Shown: positions 7,190-11,221 of the stretch, one piece after another
How positions within the stretch are numbered: position 1 is the first letter of the stretch
Layout of the letters: each line of letters begins with the position of its first letter
From: an uncultured Eubacteriales bacterium
Lineage (GTDB): Bacteria > Bacillota > Clostridia > Oscillospirales > CAG-272
Assembly (NCBI GenBank): GCA_900550625.1
Contig: URSW01000035.1
Coordinates: 1-11,221 of the forward strand
Direction: 5' to 3'
DNA length: 11,221 nucleotides
Position numbers and translations under genes: made by a program
The notes under the pieces: model-generated
What the model saw: only the letters and a program-made list of their open reading frames with translations
Databases searched by the model: none
Told to the model about the DNA's origin: nothing

Positions 7190-7247
7190 AATTCACGACG
7201 GAAAAGTTTTAATTCATGACATATGTCCGCACGGGAAGTCATGAAAC
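7190..7247 (+). promoter_or_regulatory. putative AraC-type operator: TTCATGAC half-sites
   Basis: AATTCACGAC (7190-7199) and AATTCATGAC (7211-7220) are a ten-base direct repeat with one mismatch, spaced 21 bases start to start, which is two helix turns and the spacing usual for AraC-family half-sites. A third copy in reverse, GTCATGAA (7238-7245), overlaps the -35 of the regulator's own promoter. GACATATGTC (7218-7227) is also a perfect ten-base palindrome. Autoregulation by the downstream AraC protein is the simplest reading. Confidence 0.6.
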
Positions 7248-7269
7248 AAGGCGACCGCTCTGATATAAT
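7241..7269 (+). promoter_or_regulatory. extended -10 promoter of the AraC-family gene
   Basis: TGATATAAT (7261-7269) gives a perfect -10 TATAAT at 7264-7269 with an upstream TG. The -35 is weak (ATGAAA, 7241-7246, 17 bases away), as expected for an activator-dependent or extended -10 promoter. Transcription would begin near 7276, about 20 bases before the ATG at 7295. Confidence 0.8.
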
Positions 7270-7294
7270 CATGTCATACGGAAGGAGAGGGAAG

Positions 7295-8176
7295 ATGGAT
7301 TGGATGACGGGAATTCAGCGGGCGATAGACTATGTTGAAGCGCATCTTGACGAAACGGCGGACTACGGCGCGGTCGCGCGCGAGGCCGCATCTTCGCCGT
7401 TTCATTTTCAGCGGATGTTCGTCATGGTGTGCGGATACACGCTCGGAGATTATATACGGATGCGCCGCCTGTCGGTCGCGGCGGACGAGCTGTACCGCAC
7501 CGACGACAGGATCATCGACATTGCGCTTCGGAGCGGATATGATACTCCCGAGAGCTTCTCGAGAGCGTTTACCCGATTCCACGGCATCAGCCCGAGCGAG
7601 GCGAGACGCGGCGGAAACGTCAAATCCTTTTCCCGGCTTTCCGTAAAGCTTATATTGGAGGGCGGAAACATTATGGATTACAGAATTGAAAAAGCGGATG
7701 CATTCAAGGTGATTTGCAGGAGAAAGCGTGTCGAGAAGCCGCAGGGAGACCTTGCGACGGACGATATCTCCGGATTCTGGAGAGAGTGCACCGAGGACGG
7801 CGCCGTCGAAAAGATGTGCAAATACGCCGACTTTGGCAGATTTCACGGAATTCTCGGAATATGCTTTTCGGGGGAGATGGCGGACAACGGATTTCCTTAC
7901 GGCATAGGCGCGGAGTACAACGGCACAGAAGTCGCCGAAGACGGCTTCGATATCGTTGAGATTCCCGCGCATACCTATGCGGTGTTCGTGTGCCGCGGCA
8001 GAATGCCCGACGCTTTCAGAGAGATCTACCGCAGGATCTGCACCGAATTCTTCCCGCAGAATACCGCTTACGAATACGGGAGCGGCGTGGAGCTTGAGGT
8101 CTATCCTTCGGCGGACGTTCAAAATTCCGATTATACCTGCGAGATATGGATCGCCGTCAAAGAAAAGAAGAACTGA
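7295..8176 (+). CDS. AraC-family transcription regulator with GyrI-like ligand domain
   Basis: This is a 293-residue cytoplasmic DNA-binding regulator with the AraC domain first and a ligand-binding domain second, the Rob layout. The AraC region (about 4-105) has two helix-turn-helix units at about 24-45 and 73-97, the second with RSGYDTPESFSRAFTRFHGISPSEAR, the family signature. Residues from about 127 resemble the GyrI-like/effector-binding (Cass2, YdeE-type) fold, with ELEVYP at 266-271. Such domains bind small, often cationic or drug-like molecules. Although the frame is open upstream to ATG 7223, that lies before the promoter; ATG 7295 has AAGGAGAGG with seven bases of spacing after AGGAG and gives MDWMTGIQRAIDY, the usual start. 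No likely target gene lies next to it: the leftward membrane protein gene has its own promoter and converges on it. Confidence 0.92.
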   Translation: MDWMTGIQRAIDYVEAHLDETADYGAVAREAASSPFHFQRMFVMVCGYTLGDYIRMRRLSVAADELYRTDDRIIDIALRSGYDTPESFSRAFTRFHGISPSEARRGGNVKSFSRLSVKLILEGGNIMDYRIEKADAFKVICRRKRVEKPQGDLATDDISGFWRECTEDGAVEKMCKYADFGRFHGILGICFSGEMADNGFPYGIGAEYNGTEVAEDGFDIVEIPAHTYAVFVCRGRMPDAFREIYRRICTEFFPQNTAYEYGSGVELEVYPSADVQNSDYTCEIWIAVKEKKN

Positions 8177-8182
8177 CGAAAA

Positions 8183-8216
8183 GGGGCTGCCCGATGCGGA
8201 CAGCCCCGATATTTTT
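8183..8216. terminator. bidirectional terminator between convergent genes
   Basis: GGGGCTG (8183-8189) pairs exactly with CAGCCCC (8201-8207). On the plus strand GATA and five T (8212-8216) follow. On the minus strand the hairpin is followed by TTTTC. It sits between the ends of the AraC and yihY genes (48 bases apart) and can serve both. Confidence 0.9.
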
Positions 8217-8223
8217 GTGATCT

Positions 8224-9186
8224 TTACGCTTCTTCGTTTTCTCTCCGGCTTTCGCTTTCTTCTGATATTTTCTTCTTTTCTTCCTCCGAAAGGCGCGCTT
8301 TCCGATTCTTTATCATTACGAAGCCGATCTTGTTTATCTCCGCTCCGACGAGAAAGATTATCATACAGAAGTAAACCCAAAGCATGAAGAGAATGACCGC
8401 CGCCAAGCTTCCGTAAATGTACGATGCATTCGGGAAGTAGACGATATACAGAGAATAGAAATACGAATACAGCATCCAGCCCGACGCTGCGATGAACGCG
8501 CCGGGTATCTGACGTCGGTATCCGACGGGGGCTTCGTCATTTTCCGAAGCGTTTTTTCGACCGTTTCCGGAGACTGCGGAATACACGAGAGAGAAGAACA
8601 GCGTGAGCAGCGCAAGGAATATAAACATCCGCAGACGTATGATGAGATCGAATATGTGAAGCGCGGCGGGAAAGCTGCTTTCGGCGATGGAGCGCACGGT
8701 GGCTCCGAATACAAGGACGACGAGAGTTGCGATTATCAGCGCCATGAATGCGACGGTGTAGAACAGCGAGCGCACAAGCTCCGAGAAGAATCCGACGTGG
8801 TCGCGTGTTCCGTAGACCCCGGCGACCCCGCGCGTAACCGCGGCAACTCCGCGGGACGAGCTCCAGAACATCGTTATTGCGGAAAACGAGAGCACCGACG
8901 CCGTGTTTTTCGAGGATATCTCGGTGTATACGGTTGAGAAAAGAGGCGAGAATTTCTCCGGCAGTATCCTTTCAAGCTCGATGAATACCGAGTCGATCGC
9001 GTCGGGAAAGACTATGCGTATGAGCGTGATGAGAAGCATGAGGAACGGGATGGTTGCGATCATCGTGAAAAACGAGGACTGCGCGGCATACAGCGTTATG
9101 TGATCGCTGTAGATCTTTTCGGAGAACATTTTTACCGCAGCCGATATGCGGCGAAGCGATATCACTTCCGTCTTTTTCCGCTTCAA
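8224..9186 (-). CDS. YihY/BrkB family inner-membrane protein
   Basis: The 320-residue product is a polytopic membrane protein of the YihY/BrkB (UPF0761, ex-'ribonuclease BN') family, whose molecular role is not settled. Hydrophobic helices lie at about 37-60, 97-113, 139-161, 186-204, 228-250 and 260-283. The hallmark sequence PNASYIYGSLAAVILFMLWVYF (252-273) and the near-terminal GAEIN (281-285) place it in the family; the C-terminus is a charged tail (RLSEEEKKKISEE). A frame-open ATG lies at 9219, but it falls inside the -10 box of the promoter, so it cannot be on the transcript. TTG at 9186 has AAAGGAGG (9201-9194) exactly seven bases before it and begins LKRKKTEVI, read as Met. A TTG start is therefore well supported. 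The gene is alone, divergent from hisS. Confidence 0.92.
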   Translation of the reverse strand: MKRKKTEVISLRRISAAVKMFSEKIYSDHITLYAAQSSFFTMIATIPFLMLLITLIRIVFPDAIDSVFIELERILPEKFSPLFSTVYTEISSKNTASVLSFSAITMFWSSSRGVAAVTRGVAGVYGTRDHVGFFSELVRSLFYTVAFMALIIATLVVLVFGATVRSIAESSFPAALHIFDLIIRLRMFIFLALLTLFFSLVYSAVSGNGRKNASENDEAPVGYRRQIPGAFIAASGWMLYSYFYSLYIVYFPNASYIYGSLAAVILFMLWVYFCMIIFLVGAEINKIGFVMIKNRKARLSEEEKKKISEESESRRENEEA

Positions 9187-9217
9187 AATCGAGCCTCCTT
9201 TCGTCGTACTGTATAAC

Positions 9218-9247
9218 ATTATACACGATGAGAGAGGGAAAAATCAA
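9218..9247 (-). promoter_or_regulatory. sigma-A promoter of the yihY gene
   Basis: On the minus strand TTGATT (9247-9242) and TATAAT (9223-9218) are separated by 18 bases. Transcription would begin near 9211, giving about 25 untranslated bases to TTG 9186, which include the AAAGGAGG site. Confidence 0.78.
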
Positions 9248-9296
9248 TGAAGGAGGGAAAAATAAAATAAAAAAGGAGGATAATTTCGTGACATAC

Positions 9297-9325
9297 TTGA
9301 TTTAATCCGTTCGGTTTGATATACT
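9297..9325 (+). promoter_or_regulatory. extended -10 promoter of hisS
   Basis: TTGATT (9297-9302) and TATACT (9320-9325) are 17 bases apart, and TGA immediately before the -10 (9317-9319) gives the extended -10 form. Transcription would begin near 9332, ahead of the hairpin. The A/G-rich stretch 9240-9290 between the two divergent promoters shows no gene. Confidence 0.78.
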
Positions 9326-9345
9326 GTAATATCGGAGAATAACGG

Positions 9346-9388
9346 GAAAACGCATTCTGCGGAGAAAATGCCGCGGATATGCGTTTTC
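9346..9388 (+). promoter_or_regulatory. long hairpin in the hisS leader
   Basis: GAAAACGCAT (9346-9355) is the exact reverse complement of ATGCGTTTTC (9379-9388). Inside it T9356 pairs with A9377, and CTGCGG (9357-9362) with CCGCGG (9371-9376) with one G-U pair, leaving an eight-base loop and a bulged T9378. This is a 17-pair stem. No T run follows, so it is not an intrinsic terminator, and no T-box sequence or tRNA-like element accompanies it. The in-frame ATG at 9379 lies in the right arm. Confidence 0.85.
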
Positions 9389-9414
9389 CTCAGAAGAAAG
9401 GTAAGATCGCGTCT

Positions 9415-10677
9415 ATGGAGAAAATACGCAGACCGAGAGGAACCGCGGATATTACTGCGCCGGAAATCTCGGCGTGGAGAAAAATAGAGGATACGGCGAG
9501 GGCGGTAGCCGGGAATTTCGGCTATACGGAAATAAGAACGCCGACATTCGAGGAGCTCGGGCTGTTTTCCCGCGGCGTCGGCGAGACGACCGACGTCGTA
9601 CAGAAGGAGATGTATGCCTTTGAGGACAGAGAGGGCAGAAGATTCGCGCTCCGTCCCGAGGGAACGGCGGGAGTTGTCCGCGCCGTCATCGAGAACGGCA
9701 AGTGCTCGGATACGATGCCGCTTCGCCTGTTCTACATAATAAACTGCTTCCGCTACGAGAAGCCGCAGGCGGGACGCAGCCGCGAATTCTATCAGTTCGG
9801 AACCGAGATGTTCGGCGCACCGGATGCGGCGGCGGATTTCACGGTCATATCCATGGCGGATACGTTTATAAAGAAGCTCGGCATAAAGAATACCGCGCTT
9901 CATATAAATTCGATCGGCTGCCCCGAGTGCCGACCGAAATATAGGGAGAAGCTCGTCGCATATCTCCGCGCAAACGAGTCCGAGCTTTGCGATACCTGCC
10001 GCACACGTCTCGAAGCGAATCCGCTCCGCATTCTCGACTGCAAGAACGAAAGCTGCCGCCGCGTTGCTGAGGGCGCGCCGAGAACGGTCGATAACCTTTG
10101 CGATGATTGCCGCGCGCACATGGACAAGCTTGAAAAGTGCCTGAAGAGCTCCGGCACCGAGTACAGGATTGATCCGCACATCGTCCGCGGGCTTGATTAC
10201 TATACGCGGACGGTGTTCGAATTCATCGCCGAGGACATCGGCGCACAGAGCACGATATGCGGCGGCGGACGATACGACGGTCTCGTAAAGGAGCTCGGCG
10301 GTCCGGATATGCCCGCCGTGGGATTTGCGATGGGAATAAGCCGCCTCATACTCGCAATGGAGCAGAGCGGCGCGCTTGACTTCGAAGAAAACGTGCCCGA
10401 GCTTTATATCGCCTCCATGGGCGACGGCGCGCAGCTCAGGGCGATCGAGATCGTTTCCGATCTCAGAAAGAACGGAATCTGCGCCGAGTGCGACATTGTC
10501 GGACGGAGCCTCAAGGCGCAGATGAAATACGCCGACAAGATCGGCGCGCGGTATACGCTCATACTCGGCGACAGCGAGCTTGAGAGCGGACGCGCACAGC
10601 TTAAAAACATGTCGGACAGCACACAGACCGAGATCGCCCTCGGCGATGTCGCGTCTCACTTCGGCTGCAATGTTTGA
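9415..10677 (+). CDS. hisS: histidyl-tRNA synthetase
   Basis: HisS is a class II synthetase that charges tRNA-His in the cytoplasm as a dimer. The 420 residues are normal length. Visible in order: IRRPRGTADI near the N-terminus; motif 2 with FALRPEGTAGV (RPEGT at 80-84) and FRYEKPQAGRSREFYQFGTEMFG; a Cys-rich insertion (IGCPECRPKY through LCDDC) typical of the Clostridia form; the histidine-binding RGLDYYTRTVFE (258-269); GGGRYDG (283-289); motif 3 GFAMGISRL; and the C-terminal anticodon-binding domain from about 330. The frame is open to ATG 9379, inside the leader hairpin, but MEKIRRPRGT at 9415 matches the family's usual start. AAAGGT (9397-9402) is 12 bases from that ATG, a weak site. The gene overlaps the next by eight bases, which suggests coupled translation. 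Confidence 0.97.
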   Translation: MEKIRRPRGTADITAPEISAWRKIEDTARAVAGNFGYTEIRTPTFEELGLFSRGVGETTDVVQKEMYAFEDREGRRFALRPEGTAGVVRAVIENGKCSDTMPLRLFYIINCFRYEKPQAGRSREFYQFGTEMFGAPDAAADFTVISMADTFIKKLGIKNTALHINSIGCPECRPKYREKLVAYLRANESELCDTCRTRLEANPLRILDCKNESCRRVAEGAPRTVDNLCDDCRAHMDKLEKCLKSSGTEYRIDPHIVRGLDYYTRTVFEFIAEDIGAQSTICGGGRYDGLVKELGGPDMPAVGFAMGISRLILAMEQSGALDFEENVPELYIASMGDGAQLRAIEIVSDLRKNGICAECDIVGRSLKAQMKYADKIGARYTLILGDSELESGRAQLKNMSDSTQTEIALGDVASHFGCNV

Positions 10678-11221
10678 GCTTATCATATTTGATATGGACG
10701 GCGTTCTCGTCGATTCCGAGGACGCCATGGCACAGATGACGGTCAGAGCGCTTGAAGAATGGGGAATACATTCCTCGCCCGATGATTTCACGCGGTTTCG
10801 CGGAATGGGAGACCGCGCATATGTCGGCGGCGTTTCGGAGATGTACGGCGTGCCGTATGAGGAAAGGATGAAGGAGGAAGCGTACCGCCTCTTCTGCGAG
10901 AACGCGGGAGAGCTCGTTCACGTTATGCCGTGGACGGTTCCGCTTCTTTGCGAGCTTGAGCGCCGCCGCTTTGCCTGCGCGGTCGCATCCGCCGCCGACC
11001 GGATAAAGGTCGAATGCAACCTCGGGTGCATAGGAAAAAGAATTTCCGATTTTGCCGCGGTCGTTACCGGGGCGGATGTTGTAAATCTCAAGCCCGCTCC
11101 CGATATTTTTTTGAAGACTGCCGCCGATGCGGGAGTGCCTCCCGAAAAATGCGCGGTGTGCGAGGATTCGCTCTCGGGCATTCGTGCCGCCAAGGCGGCG
11201 GGAATGTACGCGGTCGCGGTG
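10670..11221 (+). CDS. HAD-superfamily phosphatase or phosphomutase (runs off right edge)
   Basis: The visible 184 residues form the N-terminal part of a haloacid dehalogenase-family hydrolase with a C1 helical cap. Catalytic motif I is DMDGVLVDS, with Asp8 as nucleophile and Asp10 as acid/base. Motif II is the VASAADR segment with Ser107. Motif III is Lys141 in NLKPAPDIF. Motif IV has Glu165 and Asp166 in CEDSLSGI. All key residues are present. Members include beta-phosphoglucomutases, phosphoglycolate phosphatases and sugar or nucleotide phosphatases; a DxDGVLVDS start is common in the PgmB-like group, but the substrate is not readable. The ATG overlaps the end of hisS (ATGTTTGA), with no clear ribosome binding site upstream, so its translation probably depends on ribosomes finishing hisS. 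The C-terminus and any later genes are outside the window. Confidence 0.93.
   Translation, partial: MFELIIFDMDGVLVDSEDAMAQMTVRALEEWGIHSSPDDFTRFRGMGDRAYVGGVSEMYGVPYEERMKEEAYRLFCENAGELVHVMPWTVPLLCELERRRFACAVASAADRIKVECNLGCIGKRISDFAAVVTGADVVNLKPAPDIFLKTAADAGVPPEKCAVCEDSLSGIRAAKAAGMYAVAV

Noticed and set aside
7274..8380. Open frame of about 368 codons on the minus strand, opposite the AraC gene.
   Set aside because: It runs through the convergent terminator and opposite the AraC and GyrI-like domains; no family similarity seen.
9244..10791. Open frame of about 515 codons on the minus strand, opposite hisS.
   Set aside because: It overlaps hisS almost fully, has no recognisable domain, and hisS motifs are unambiguous. 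It is a codon-bias shadow.

Overview
The window reads as a chromosomal housekeeping segment from a Gram-positive, Clostridia-like Firmicute with moderately high GC. The basis is the canonical T-box leader before valS, a transketolase split into two genes, sigma-A-type promoters, strong AGGAGG-type ribosome binding sites, and third codon positions rich in G and C. The placement to class is inference; there is no rRNA or other phylogenetic marker here. I see no insertion sequence, phage gene, CRISPR array, tRNA or rRNA gene.

Left part (1-1600): a leftward pair, a PHP-domain phosphoesterase followed after 30 bases by the start of tilS (tRNA-Ile lysidine synthetase, cut by the window edge), transcribed from a promoter near 1159-1187. 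Back to back with it is a rightward promoter (1250-1278) that drives a T-box riboswitch with a GUC (valine) specifier and a terminator, then valS (1601-4228).

Middle (4229-7173): a 292-base gap with a good promoter and a folded leader, then the two transketolase subunit genes, joined by a TAATG stop/start overlap and closed by a strong terminator. Next is a gene for a membrane-anchored protein of unknown function with its own terminator.

Right part (7174-11221): an AraC-family activator with a GyrI-like ligand domain lies behind a control region with repeated TTCATGAC half-sites. It converges on a leftward YihY/BrkB-family membrane protein gene across a shared bidirectional terminator. Divergent from that gene is hisS, whose leader carries a long hairpin with no T-box. 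hisS overlaps by 8 bases a HAD-family phosphatase gene that runs off the window.

Functionally, two aminoacyl-tRNA synthetases (Val, His) and one tRNA-modifying enzyme serve translation, and transketolase serves the non-oxidative pentose phosphate pathway. The AraC/GyrI regulator probably senses a small molecule. Four genes (valS, the AraC regulator, yihY, hisS) have a longest-ORF start that is probably wrong: ribosome binding sites, promoter positions or family fit point to shorter starts. The most second-look-worthy items are the AraC operator array, the hisS leader hairpin and the unknown membrane-anchored protein. No clearly novel multi-gene system is visible.
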